Source: CAYWKU01 sp964459325
GTDB lineage: Bacteria > RBG-13-61-14 > CAYWKU01
NCBI GenBank assembly: GCA_964459325.1
Contig: CAYWKU010000002.1
Span: 62,001 to 126,000 of the forward strand
Direction: 5' to 3'
DNA length: 64,000 nucleotides
How positions within the stretch are numbered: position 1 is the first letter of the stretch; every line of letters starts with the position of its first letter. The notes under the pieces are model-generated. The model ran no database searches. It was not told where the DNA came from and saw nothing but the letters and a program-made list of their open reading frames with translations. This document shows positions 43,572-52,145 of the stretch, in pieces. The position numbers were made by a program, and so were the translations under genes.

Positions 43572-43671
43572 TTTCACACCTTGACCGCTCCCGGGGATTT
43601 TATAGAAACCTGCTTCTCGTGGGAGCGCTCTCTTGGTCGCGACCATTGTCGAGACCAGAGGTCTCTCCCAC
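43572..43671. repeat. Interspersed repeat copy B plus adjoining long hairpin
   Basis: 43572-43600 is copy B of the 29-nt repeat at 40604. Right after it lies a larger inverted repeat: outer arms GTGGGAG (43619-43625) and CTCCCAC (43665-43671), inner arms TCTTGGTC and GAGACCAGA. Together they fill much of the 291-nt gap between the AAA gene and the cNMP-binding gene and look like a dispersed intergenic element. Confidence 0.55.
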
Positions 43672-43795
43672 AGCGCTACCCTTAACAGGGAATCTTGGGA
43701 ACTGAAAAATGTATTTTCAGTTGCGAGGCTTAAAGGTTTTGGTTACGCTATGTATGGTTCATTCGGTCAACCACTCAAAACCAAGGAGACAGGTT

Positions 43796-44254
43796 ATGTC
43801 GTGCGGCGAGGACATTAAAAAAATCGGTCTTTTCAAGAACCTGACCGATGAGGAAGCCTCGAGGGTCGGAGACCTCTGCAAGGAAACGGACTATCAACCG
43901 GGAGACATTATCATAGAGGAAGACCGGCCCGGGGAGGCGCTTTACCTCCTCCGGACAGGTTCCGCAAGGGTGGTGAAGGTCGAAGGGGACGAAGAGCATG
44001 AAATAGCCGAAATCGAAGCGGGCGAGCATGTGGGCGAGATGAGCCTGATTGACGGCATGACTACCTCCGCCAGGGTAGTGACCAAAGAGGCGTGTAAATG
44101 TATCGCCCTGTACAAGGAAGACCTCGACCTCTTGTTGAACTCCGATGACAAGCTTCACATAAACGTGCTCAGGGCCATGATTCGAACCCTTGCCGAAAGG
44201 CTCAGGCGCACCAGCGAAAGCCTGATTCTATGGAAGGTAGAGTTCGACGATTAA
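43796..44254 (+). CDS. Cyclic-nucleotide-binding domain protein
   Basis: A 152-aa stand-alone cNMP-binding (CRP/CAP effector-type) domain. LFKNLTDEEASRVGDLCKETDYQPGDIIIEEDRPGEALYLLRTGSARV is the beta-roll. The phosphate-binding cassette reads GEHVGEMSLIDGMTTSARVV; it keeps Gly-Glu, but the residue before the last Val is Arg-flanked in the usual way (SARV), so cAMP or cGMP binding is plausible. There is no C-terminal HTH, so it is not a CRP-like regulator; it probably signals to a partner. AAGGAG seven nt ahead of the ATG at 43796 decides the start. Directly upstream of the CDF-HflK operon, which has its own promoter. Confidence 0.88.
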   Translation: MSCGEDIKKIGLFKNLTDEEASRVGDLCKETDYQPGDIIIEEDRPGEALYLLRTGSARVVKVEGDEEHEIAEIEAGEHVGEMSLIDGMTTSARVVTKEACKCIALYKEDLDLLLNSDDKLHINVLRAMIRTLAERLRRTSESLILWKVEFDD

Positions 44255-44302
44255 CGCCATATTTCGTGGTATTTTAAACAATTTTGCCCACGATGTTACT
44301 CT

Positions 44303-44331
44303 TTGAATAATCATGTTATGAATGCTAATAT
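44303..44331 (+). promoter_or_regulatory. Sigma-70-type promoter for CDF-HflK operon
   Basis: TTGAAT (44303-44308), a 17-nt spacer and TAATAT (44326-44331), 21 nt before the ATG of the fusion gene. The short leader explains the lack of a strong RBS. Confidence 0.55.
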
Positions 44332-44352
44332 AGTTTTCCAGAGTAAGCCGTT

Positions 44353-46065
44353 ATGACCAAGCAGGAAAAAACCGCTTTGGGGGCGGTGGGGACGAACGCA
44401 GTTCTTACGGTGGTCAAGTTCGTGCTCGCCTCCCTTTCCGGAAGTCTGGCGCTTTTGGCCGAGGCTTTCCACTCCTTTTCGGATATTGGCTCCTCCTCCG
44501 CGGTGTTTATTTCCGTCCGGCGCGAAGTTAAGGACGGTCTGGAGGGCAAGGGTGCGGAGCTTCCGTGGTGGAGAAGAAACCCTCAGCGGAAGGTGGCGGT
44601 GGGAATAGGCATCTTCCTGCTGGTGGTGGCCGTCACCATGTTCACAAAGGTTTTCTCAACCCCCTCTCTCACCGTGAATTACCCCGTCCCCATGGCAATA
44701 GGCATGCTTGTGCTGGCCCTTTTCTCTTACCTGCTTTCGCGCATGGAGCTTACCGTCGGCGAAAACACTCAATCCACCGCGCTCGAGGCCGACGGCCATC
44801 ACGCCCGTGTGGATATGTTCGGGTCGCTGCTGGTAGCGGGAGCCCTGCTGGGCGAAAGCCTTTCGTGGCCCGTGGACAGGCCCGCCGCGGCTTTCATCTC
44901 CCTTATAATACTGCTTCACGCCATTCAGGTCTTCATCGCCGTTGCCAGGGACATACGTCGCAAGGAACAGGCGGGCGCGTACCTGCTTCCGGCATGGCTG
45001 GGCTGGCTCTCTCGGGAAAGACTCTCCCGGGCACGACTCAGGCTGCTGAAAAAAACGGCATCGCTCCGGGGACTTGACCCTGAAAACCCGGAGTCGTTGA
45101 AACGGTCGAGAAAACTGGTGTGGACGATAATTATACTTGTTGCCCTGGCAGCTTATCTTTTCAGCGGAGTCTACACCCTCGCTCCCACCGAAAGGGCGGT
45201 GGTGGAGCGTTTCGGAAAGCCGCTGACCATCAAGTCTTCGATAGGGCCGGGACTACACTATCGTCTGCCGTGGCCGGTTGACCGGGTCAGGAAAGTCGAC
45301 GCAACCACGGTGAGGAGAAAGGTGATTGGCAGCGCCATCGCTCCGGACACCAAAATCCTGTTGTGGACAAATATGCACTACATCGAGGAACACAACATCC
45401 TTACCGGCGAAAATATCTTCCTGGACGTGGGGCTGAGCATACATTACAGAATCAAGAAGCCCTACAACTTCTTATATAGTGTTGACGGCCCGGAAAAGCT
45501 GATGGAAACCCTGGGTTACGGTGTCACCCTCAGCGCCGTGGCGCAGGAAAAGTTTTACCCCGTTATTACGTCCAAAAGGAACAATATTGAAGACAAGATA
45601 TCAGAAAGGTTATCTGCAAAGCTCAAGCCATATAATACCGGCATCGAAATAGTGGACGTCACCTTGCGGGATTTGCATCCGCCCCTTGCCGTTGCATCGG
45701 ATTTTGAGGACGTGGTAAGCGCCACCGTGGATTATCAAAAGTATATCAGCGACGCGCAGGGGTATCGCAACGACCTGATACCAAAGGCCGAGGGGGAAGC
45801 CGAGAGTAACCTCAGCGAAGCCCGCGCAGATAGAAAATCCGTAAAAATAAGGGCGCGGGGCGAAAGCGAGCGCTTTTTGCTCAACCTGTCCGAATACCGG
45901 AAAGCTCCCGGCCTGTACCGCGACAGGCTTTACCTGGAAACCATGGAAAACAGCCTGAAGCAAAAGGATAAGTACATCCTCCCCGAAGAAGCAGCGGCGG
46001 GAGCAGTGGAGTTGTTCCTATTGAACGAACCCGCTCCTCCCGGGAAGGAAAATAGCGGCGGCTAA
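44353..46065 (+). CDS. Fusion of a cation-diffusion-facilitator membrane domain to an HflK-type SPFH protein
   Basis: A 570-aa protein with two parts. Residues 1 to about 205 are a CDF-type transporter domain with about six helices. Helix 2 carries AEAFHSFSD (His40-x3-Asp44) and helix 5 DGHHARVD (His150-x3-Asp154), so both halves of the HxxxD/HxxxD zinc site are kept. The cytosolic CDF metal domain is missing. A loop of 50 residues leads to another helix (LVWTIIILVALAAYLFSGVYTL, 255-276) and an SPFH/band 7 domain of the HflK type (ERAVVERFGKP, GLHYRLPWPVDRV, NILTGENIFLDVGLSIHYRI, a Glu/Ala-rich coiled coil AEGEAESNLSEARADRKS). HflK with HflC regulates the membrane protease FtsH. It starts a three-gene SPFH operon. 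Confidence 0.88.
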   Translation: MTKQEKTALGAVGTNAVLTVVKFVLASLSGSLALLAEAFHSFSDIGSSSAVFISVRREVKDGLEGKGAELPWWRRNPQRKVAVGIGIFLLVVAVTMFTKVFSTPSLTVNYPVPMAIGMLVLALFSYLLSRMELTVGENTQSTALEADGHHARVDMFGSLLVAGALLGESLSWPVDRPAAAFISLIILLHAIQVFIAVARDIRRKEQAGAYLLPAWLGWLSRERLSRARLRLLKKTASLRGLDPENPESLKRSRKLVWTIIILVALAAYLFSGVYTLAPTERAVVERFGKPLTIKSSIGPGLHYRLPWPVDRVRKVDATTVRRKVIGSAIAPDTKILLWTNMHYIEEHNILTGENIFLDVGLSIHYRIKKPYNFLYSVDGPEKLMETLGYGVTLSAVAQEKFYPVITSKRNNIEDKISERLSAKLKPYNTGIEIVDVTLRDLHPPLAVASDFEDVVSATVDYQKYISDAQGYRNDLIPKAEGEAESNLSEARADRKSVKIRARGESERFLLNLSEYRKAPGLYRDRLYLETMENSLKQKDKYILPEEAAAGAVELFLLNEPAPPGKENSGG

Positions 46066-46092
46066 ACCGAAAATTCATAAAGGTTGGGAGTC

Positions 46093-46956
46093 ATGAAACG
46101 GAAAATAGCGATTGCGGTGGTGATAATCATAGCGGCGGCGGAGTTGCTGTCGTGCTTCTACCAGGTCAGCGTCGTGGATAACGTGGTGGTTACACAGTTC
46201 GGCAAACCCGTCCACAGCACCACCCGGGCCGGCCTGCACGTAAAAGCGCCCTTCCCGTTGCATAAGGTTCGCCGGTTCGACAACCGGGACAGGGTATTTA
46301 CAAGCCGCCTCATGGAGTTCCTCACCGAGGACGGGAAAATAATCGTGGTGAGGTTTTACGTGTGCTGGAACATAGAAAGCCCGCTGGTATACCTGAAATC
46401 GGTTGCCACCAGCGCCGCGGCAGACCAGAAGCTGGATGACACCCTCACTTCCAAGGCCGGCTCCGCTATCGGCGATTTTCACTTCGACCATCTCATCACC
46501 ACCGAAGAACCCAGCCGGATGCCCGAGCTTGAAAAGAGCATACTGGAAAACGTGACCCCCAAAGCCCTGAAGGACTATGGTATAAAAATTCAAGAGGTGG
46601 GCATATCCAGGTTTGCCTTTCCGGAAGCCAACGCCTACAGCGTTTACGACAGGATGCGCTCCGAAAGAAAAGCCATCGCCAAAAAGTATCGAGCGGAAGG
46701 CGAGAAGGAGGCCGCCGTGATACGCGCAAAGGCCGAGCGGAATAAAAGCGAAGTCCTGAGCGAAGCCTACAAGAAAGCGCAGATTATCAGGGGGGAAGGC
46801 GAAGCCGAAGCGGCCCGCATATATGCCGAGGCCTTCCGGAAGGACGCCGAGTTTTACCGGTTCTGGAGAACACTCAAATCCTACGAAAAGGTGCTGGACA
46901 AAAAAACAACACTGGTGCTGGACGAAGACAGCAAGCTGTTCGAATACCTGAAATAG
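46093..46956 (+). CDS. hflC: HflC-type SPFH/band 7 protein
   Basis: A 287-aa membrane protein with one N-terminal helix (IAIAVVIIIAAAELLSCFYQVSVV) and an SPFH domain: NVVVTQFGKPVHSTTRAGLHVKAPFPLHKVRRFDNR, VRFYVCWNIESPLVYL, GIKIQEVGISRFAFPEANAYSVYDRMRSERKAIAKKYRAEGEKEAAVIRAKAE. The last part is the HflC signature coiled coil. It probably forms a ring with the HflK proteins before and after it. The ATG at 46093 follows AAAGG; a TTG at 46084 is in frame. 27 nt after the fusion gene. Confidence 0.88.
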   Translation: MKRKIAIAVVIIIAAAELLSCFYQVSVVDNVVVTQFGKPVHSTTRAGLHVKAPFPLHKVRRFDNRDRVFTSRLMEFLTEDGKIIVVRFYVCWNIESPLVYLKSVATSAAADQKLDDTLTSKAGSAIGDFHFDHLITTEEPSRMPELEKSILENVTPKALKDYGIKIQEVGISRFAFPEANAYSVYDRMRSERKAIAKKYRAEGEKEAAVIRAKAERNKSEVLSEAYKKAQIIRGEGEAEAARIYAEAFRKDAEFYRFWRTLKSYEKVLDKKTTLVLDEDSKLFEYLK

Positions 46957-46971
46957 GCCGAGAAAAGTATA

Positions 46972-47952
46972 ATGCTCAAAGAGTTTAAAGAAGAGTTCCG
47001 GATTGTTTTTGCCAACCTGAGGCGGGTGATAAAGGGGGCGGTGCTGGTGCTGCTGGGTCTCTATCTGGCCAGCGGTATATACATCGTGGAAGCCAACGAG
47101 GCGGGAGTGCTGCTCAGGTTCGGTAAACTGGCCCCGGAAACCATAAAGCCGGGCATTCACTACCGCCTGCCGTGGCCCGTGGACAAAGTGGAAACGGTCT
47201 CCATCCGGAAGGTGAATCGCATGGAAGCGGGATTCTGGCCGGGCGATTCTTCCACTGAAATTACCGAGTTGCTTCCTTACTGCGTAACCGGCGACAAAAA
47301 CATCATTCACACTCATTACATCATACAGTACCGCATCGGAGACCCGGCGGCCTACCTCTTTAATTCACTCGAACCCGAGTGGATGATGAGGAAGATGGCG
47401 GACAATATCATCCTGGAGGAAATCGCATCCCGCGCGGTGGACCCGGTGCTTACCTCGGCCAAGCACGAGATTGCAATTGCTCTACGGAACAGCCTGCAAA
47501 AAGCGGTAAAAGAACGGGGCCTCGGAATTACGGTGGAGAGCGTGGAAACCCGGGAAATCAGGCCGCCCTCTATGGTTATCGATTCCTTCAAGGAAGTTAC
47601 GGACGCCAAGGAGGAAAAATCCACCCTCACCCACCGGGCGCAAGAAGAAAATTACCGCATAAAATCGAACGCCGGGGGCAAAGCCCAGAGAGCCGTACAG
47701 GAGGCAAAAGCCTTTAAATCCAGGCGCATAGACGCCGCCGAGGGGGAGTCGGAGCGCTTCCTGAGCCTGTACCGGGAATACGAAAAGGCCCCCGAAACCA
47801 CCCGGAGAAGACTGTTTCTGGACATGGCGGAAAAAATGCTGCCCGAAGTGAAACTGTACGTGCTGGCAACCGACGCACAAGGCAGGCCCAGCCGCATAAA
47901 GCTAATAAAGGGCGCCATGCCCACCCGCCCCATACTCAATCTGGAAGACTGA
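46972..47952 (+). CDS. hflK: HflK-type SPFH/band 7 protein
   Basis: A 326-aa membrane protein. One helix (GAVLVLLGLYLASGIYIVEANE) precedes the SPFH domain with EAGVLLRFGKLAPETIKPGIHYRLPWPVDKVETV, the HflK-like VTGDKNIIHTHYIIQYRIGDPAAYLFN and a C-terminal coiled coil (AGGKAQRAVQEAKAFKSRRIDAAEGESERF). It is a second HflK without the CDF part, 15 nt after the HflC gene. Having two HflK types plus one HflC in one operon is unusual. No ftsH is in the window. Confidence 0.88.
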   Translation: MLKEFKEEFRIVFANLRRVIKGAVLVLLGLYLASGIYIVEANEAGVLLRFGKLAPETIKPGIHYRLPWPVDKVETVSIRKVNRMEAGFWPGDSSTEITELLPYCVTGDKNIIHTHYIIQYRIGDPAAYLFNSLEPEWMMRKMADNIILEEIASRAVDPVLTSAKHEIAIALRNSLQKAVKERGLGITVESVETREIRPPSMVIDSFKEVTDAKEEKSTLTHRAQEENYRIKSNAGGKAQRAVQEAKAFKSRRIDAAEGESERFLSLYREYEKAPETTRRRLFLDMAEKMLPEVKLYVLATDAQGRPSRIKLIKGAMPTRPILNLED

Positions 47953-48111
47953 CCTGAACACCTCGCAGCCGAGAGGCACTCAAAGGATTTGCGTTTATAA
48001 AGCCCTTACAATACCCTTAAATGTACTGATGAGTTGGAAAGCGGAGAAAACCTACGGGCGAATGCGGCCTTGTTTGTAATAGGCTCTCTTTCATAATAAG
48101 CATACACCGTG

Positions 48112-49659
48112 ATGCAGGCGAATAGTAAAATCCGGAAAGTAATGCTGGTATTCCCGCCGGTGGTGAACACCCGCTCCACCAACAATATATCGTGCGTCCC
48201 CCTGGGCATAGCTTACCTGGGAGCATATCTGCGAAGGGAGGGTTATGAAGTAAACCTCCTCGACGCGGCGGTGGAAGGATACCGCCACGAAACCAGGCTG
48301 AACTCCCAACTCATCCGATTCGGTCTGCCTTATGAAGAAATCGCCGACAGGATAGCTCTATACAAGCCTGACGTGCTCGGGGTCTCCTGCATTTTCTCCA
48401 GCCAGATGCCCGGCGTGAGGCGAATTACCGAGGACGCAAAGAATATTCTCGGCCGGGTCATCACTGTCACCGGCGGGACTCACCCTTCATTCCTGGCCGA
48501 AAAGGTACTCGAACACGAGCCGCTGGACTTCGTGGTCAGGGGCGAAGGCGAGCTGGCTTTCACCAACCTTTTGAACGCTTTGAACCGGGGAAAATCCCTC
48601 GACTATGTTAAGGGAGTAACTTTCAGGAACAACGGCAAAGTGGTGTCCAACCCGGCGGAACAACTCATACCGGACATCGATTCCATACCATGGCCCGCGC
48701 GCGACCTGTTGCCCATGGAAAAATATTTCAGGATTAACGCCCCCATGCAGAGCCTGAGCAGGAGGCAACCCAACACCAGCTTCATCACCTCCCGGGGGTG
48801 CCCCTATCGGTGCAACTTCTGCTCCAGTTGCACGCACTGGGTAAAATACCGAACTCGAAACCCGCAGGACGTGCTGGACGAAATCGGACACCTCATCGAA
48901 ACTTACGGCATACGCGAGCTCAAGTTCGAGGACGACAACCTCACCTTCGACTACGAACGCTCGCGTGAGCTGTTCGAGGGCATGATAGAGCGCGGTTACG
49001 ATATTACATGGAACACGCCCAACGGCATAGCGGTGCGCACCCTGAGCGAACAAATGCTGTCGCTGATGAAGAAGGCGGGGTGCTACGAGGTCACCCTCGC
49101 CGTCGAAAGCGGTGACCCTTACGTGCTGCGCAACATAGTCAACAAGCCCCTGGAACTCGAGCAGGCCGAGCTGGTAGCCCGTAGATGCAAAAAGTTAGGC
49201 ATGGAAACCGCCGGGTATTTCATTTTCGGTTTCCCCGGCGAAACCCGGGAGCAAATATTCAGAACATTCAAGTTCGCCCGCTGTCTCAAGCTGGACAGGG
49301 CATATTTCTTCATTTTCAACCCCCTGGTGGGAACCCCGTTGCACGAAAAATGCGTCCGGGAGGGCCTCTTGACCGAAGATTACTGCAGCGAAGACGATAA
49401 CTACTTCATCAGCCGCTTCAAATCACCCGACTGGACGGCGGAGGAGCTTTACAGGTGGCAAAAGAGAGCCTTATGGAGTTATAATCTGTCTTTCGCCGCC
49501 AGGAGCCCGGTGAGGTTTTTCAAAAAGTATTCCAACAGCGTTTTTAAAAACCCCAGAATTTTCGCAAAAGCCTTAGGGGTGCTCTGGCGGGACTCGATTG
49601 AGACTATATTCTCACGCTCGCCTTCCCGAAAATTAACCGGCGCTACGAGAGAAAAATAG
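48112..49659 (+). CDS. B12-binding-domain radical SAM protein
   Basis: A 515-aa iron-sulphur enzyme. The N-terminal about 140 residues have the cobalamin-binding Rossmann-like fold (VMLVFPPVV, GIAYLGAYLRREGYEVNLLDA, PDVLGVSCIFSS). The radical SAM core has the CxxxCxxC cluster motif at Cys230, Cys234 and Cys237 (SRGCPYRCNFCSS), FEDDNLTFD as the GGE-like strand and EVTLAVESGD. Family members do methylations, methylthiolations or ring rearrangements, often on lipids or peptides; the substrate is not readable. GTG 48109 and ATG 48112 are adjacent; neither has a good RBS. DedA and nadE follow. Confidence 0.9.
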   Translation: MQANSKIRKVMLVFPPVVNTRSTNNISCVPLGIAYLGAYLRREGYEVNLLDAAVEGYRHETRLNSQLIRFGLPYEEIADRIALYKPDVLGVSCIFSSQMPGVRRITEDAKNILGRVITVTGGTHPSFLAEKVLEHEPLDFVVRGEGELAFTNLLNALNRGKSLDYVKGVTFRNNGKVVSNPAEQLIPDIDSIPWPARDLLPMEKYFRINAPMQSLSRRQPNTSFITSRGCPYRCNFCSSCTHWVKYRTRNPQDVLDEIGHLIETYGIRELKFEDDNLTFDYERSRELFEGMIERGYDITWNTPNGIAVRTLSEQMLSLMKKAGCYEVTLAVESGDPYVLRNIVNKPLELEQAELVARRCKKLGMETAGYFIFGFPGETREQIFRTFKFARCLKLDRAYFFIFNPLVGTPLHEKCVREGLLTEDYCSEDDNYFISRFKSPDWTAEELYRWQKRALWSYNLSFAARSPVRFFKKYSNSVFKNPRIFAKALGVLWRDSIETIFSRSPSRKLTGATREK

Positions 49660-49682
49660 CGCGAAACTGAAAATCGTTTCAC

Positions 49683-49708
49683 CGGAACACCCTGACGGGT
49701 AAGTTCCG
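49683..49708. terminator. Stem-loop between radical SAM and dedA genes
   Basis: CGGAAC-ACCC, loop TGAC, GGGT-AA-GTTCCG: a 10-bp stem with a two-base bulge, 24 nt after the radical SAM stop. No T-run, so termination is unsure. Confidence 0.4.
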
Positions 49709-49736
49709 ACAAGGATTGTTTGAGAGCTAGAGCGAT

Positions 49737-50396
49737 ATGAACCTTATCACCGAGTATCTTTCGATTTCAGCATATATGGGACTGTTCTTCGGGCTTCTGG
49801 TCAGCGCCATTGGCGTGCCCCTTCCCGAGGAAATAGTAATCGCCGGCGGCGGCGTGCTGGCCTACGAAGGAATGGTCAACCCCTTCCTCGCGGGGGCGGT
49901 CTGTCTGGCCAGCATCATGCTGGGCGACGCTTTCCTTTACTGGTCCGGCTATCACTTCGGCTACCAGGTGTTCAAAATGCGCGGGTTCCGGGTCTTTGTG
50001 GGCGCAAGGCGGCTCAGAAGGCTCGAAAGGTTCTTCAACAAGCACGGGGCATGGACGGTGTTCTTCATGCGATTTCTCACAGGGCTCAGGGCGCCCACAT
50101 TTCTGATTGCCGGAGCCAGCAGGGTGCCGTACCGGAAATTCCTGCTCATAGACCTCGCCGGGGCGGTATGCACTATATCCATACTCATTTCGCTGGGATA
50201 CTATTTCGGAGAACCGGTAAGCCGGGGGGTGGAGAAATTTGATAGGATAGAAAGCTATGCTATTTTTGGAATACTGTTCGCGGTGCTGGTGATAATTATC
50301 GCCCGCATCATTTATCTCAGGTACACCAACTCGAGCCCGGAGGGGCAGGATGAAGATAGCCCTGATACAAACCAACCCCACGGTGGGAGCGCTTGA
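49737..50396 (+). CDS. DedA family membrane protein
   Basis: A 219-aa polytopic inner-membrane protein of the DedA/VTT (SNARE-associated) family, linked to undecaprenyl-phosphate or phospholipid recycling and proton-dependent homeostasis. VSAIGVPLPEEIVIAGGGVLA holds the re-entrant loop with the functional acidic pair (PEE). The conserved R of FMRFLTGLRAPTFLIAGASRVPYRKFLLID matches the FxRxxPxxR motif region. Five or so hydrophobic segments. Its last 47 nt overlap the start of nadE, an unusually long overlap. Confidence 0.9.
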   Translation: MNLITEYLSISAYMGLFFGLLVSAIGVPLPEEIVIAGGGVLAYEGMVNPFLAGAVCLASIMLGDAFLYWSGYHFGYQVFKMRGFRVFVGARRLRRLERFFNKHGAWTVFFMRFLTGLRAPTFLIAGASRVPYRKFLLIDLAGAVCTISILISLGYYFGEPVSRGVEKFDRIESYAIFGILFAVLVIIIARIIYLRYTNSSPEGQDEDSPDTNQPHGGSA

Positions 50397-51993
50397 AAAA
50401 AACGCTCAGAAAATCGAGCAATTTACGCGCCGGGCCGCCGATGATGGAGCCGAGCTTGCCGTTTTTCACGAGCTGGCAATAACCGGCTATCCCCCGCGGG
50501 ACCTGTTGGACAAGCCCGATTTTGTGGCGGCGAGCGCAAATACCCTTAAAACCTTGGCGAAACAAACCGAGGGCCTCATACCGCTGGTGACGGGGCACCC
50601 TGAACCGAGAAATGAAGAAACCGGCCGCCCGCTGTACAACGTCTGCTCACTGATTGTGAGCGGAGAGATAAAACTCCTCCACCGCAAGTGGCTGTTGCCC
50701 ACCTATGACGTATTCGACGAGGACCGCTACTTCGAGCCGGCTGACGGAGTGCACGTCGAAAATATATCGGGAATAAACTTCGGCTTTACCATATGTGAGG
50801 ACATGTGGAACGATAAAGCCTTCTGGCGGCGTTCACGGTACGAGAAAGACCCCGTTGAAGAACTGGTCAAACAAGGGGCCGATATTATAGTAAACGTTTC
50901 CGGCAGCCCCTATCACCACGGCAAGGGCAAATTCCGGGAGGAGATGATGAGCAGCATCGCCCGGCACCACTCCAGGCCGCTGCTTTATGTCAACCAGGTG
51001 GGCGGCAATGACAGCCTCGTATTCGACGGACGCAGTTGCGCCTTCGACGCCGACGGGAACATCGTTGCACGTGCGCCCGAATTCGAGGAATACACGCTGA
51101 TGGTGACTGTCCCGGGGATGACGGGGCAAATCGCCGAGCCGCCCGAAGAGCTAGATTCCTTACGAATGGCCCTGGTAACGGGCCTTCGAGATTACGTTCA
51201 CAAGTGCGACTTCTCAAAGGCGGTGGTCGGCCTTTCGGGAGGCATAGACAGCAGCCTTACCGCCGCACTGGCGGTGGACGCGCTCGGCAGGGAAAACGTC
51301 ACCGGCGTGGGCATGCCCGGCAAATACTCCAGCGACCACTCCAAATCCGATTCGCAGGAGTTGGCCGAAAGGCTGGGCATACACTACGAAGCGGCGCCCA
51401 TAAGCCGAATACATGAGGCCTTCCTGAAAGAGCTGGAAGCTCCCCTGGGAGACGTGTCCATGACACTCACCGAGGAAAACATGCAGGCCCGAACCCGGGC
51501 GGTGATACTGATGGCCTTTTCCAACCACCTGGACGCCCTTCTCCTTACCACCGGCAATAAAAGCGAGATGGCGGTGGGTTACTGCACCCTGTACGGCGAC
51601 ATGGCTGGAGGGCTGGCGGTAATAGCAGACGTGCCCAAGGTGATGGTGTATCAACTTGCCCGGCTGTACTCCGAAAAACACGACTGGATGCCGCCGGGAG
51701 TACTCACCAAGCCCCCCAGCGCCGAGCTTCGGCCCGACCAGAAAGATACCGACAGCCTGCCACCTTACGAGGAACTCGACCCCATACTGGAAGCCTATAT
51801 CGAGCGTAACCTGGCGCCGGAGAAAATCGTCGAACTCGGCCACGACCCCGAGGTGGTCAAAAACGTGCTCAACAAGGTGGACGGGAGCGAGTACAAGCGC
51901 AGACAGGCCGCACCCGGCATCCGGGTGACCACCAAGGCCTTCGGCGAAGGAAGACGCCTTCCCATCGCGCAGGGCTACAACCTCAAGCTCTAA
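50350..51993 (+). CDS. nadE: Glutamine-dependent NAD+ synthetase
   Basis: Amidates deamido-NAD to NAD. The N-terminal carbon-nitrogen hydrolase (glutaminase) domain has the catalytic triad: Glu in FHELAITGYPPRD, Lys in LHRKWLLPTYDVFDEDRYF and Cys in FTICEDMWN. The C-terminal synthetase starts at about residue 275 with the PP-loop GLSGGIDSSLTAALAVDALG and contains LLTTGNKSEMAVGYCTLYGDMAGGLAVIADVPK. 547 aa, standard for the two-domain form. GGGGCAGG ahead of the ATG supports this start, inside the end of dedA. Confidence 0.96.
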   Translation: MKIALIQTNPTVGALEKNAQKIEQFTRRAADDGAELAVFHELAITGYPPRDLLDKPDFVAASANTLKTLAKQTEGLIPLVTGHPEPRNEETGRPLYNVCSLIVSGEIKLLHRKWLLPTYDVFDEDRYFEPADGVHVENISGINFGFTICEDMWNDKAFWRRSRYEKDPVEELVKQGADIIVNVSGSPYHHGKGKFREEMMSSIARHHSRPLLYVNQVGGNDSLVFDGRSCAFDADGNIVARAPEFEEYTLMVTVPGMTGQIAEPPEELDSLRMALVTGLRDYVHKCDFSKAVVGLSGGIDSSLTAALAVDALGRENVTGVGMPGKYSSDHSKSDSQELAERLGIHYEAAPISRIHEAFLKELEAPLGDVSMTLTEENMQARTRAVILMAFSNHLDALLLTTGNKSEMAVGYCTLYGDMAGGLAVIADVPKVMVYQLARLYSEKHDWMPPGVLTKPPSAELRPDQKDTDSLPPYEELDPILEAYIERNLAPEKIVELGHDPEVVKNVLNKVDGSEYKRRQAAPGIRVTTKAFGEGRRLPIAQGYNLKL

Positions 51994-52005
51994 ACCCTTG
52001 GGTGG

Positions 52006-52026
52006 CCCGGACGTTATACGTCCGGG
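52006..52026. terminator. Perfect GC-rich hairpin behind nadE
   Basis: CCCGGACG, loop TTATA, CGTCCGGG, 13 nt after the nadE stop: an 8-bp perfect stem. A partial echo of the loop and arm (CCCGGGCGTTATA) follows about 25 nt later. No T-run; could be an RNA end-protecting hairpin or a dispersed repeat. Confidence 0.45.
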
Positions 52027-52145
52027 TCCGAAGGACAAGAAATAATACCCGGGCGTTATAGGGAAAGGAAAATGGTTTGTAAGTTAGCCTTCTTATTACC
52101 TGCTCGATATGGGCAATCCGAAGATTAATTTGTAGGATGTGCAAG

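Noticed and set aside
46075..47316. 413-codon antisense frame over the HflC and HflK genes
   Set aside because: His/Phe/Gly-rich composition typical of an antisense shadow; the SPFH genes have clear motifs.
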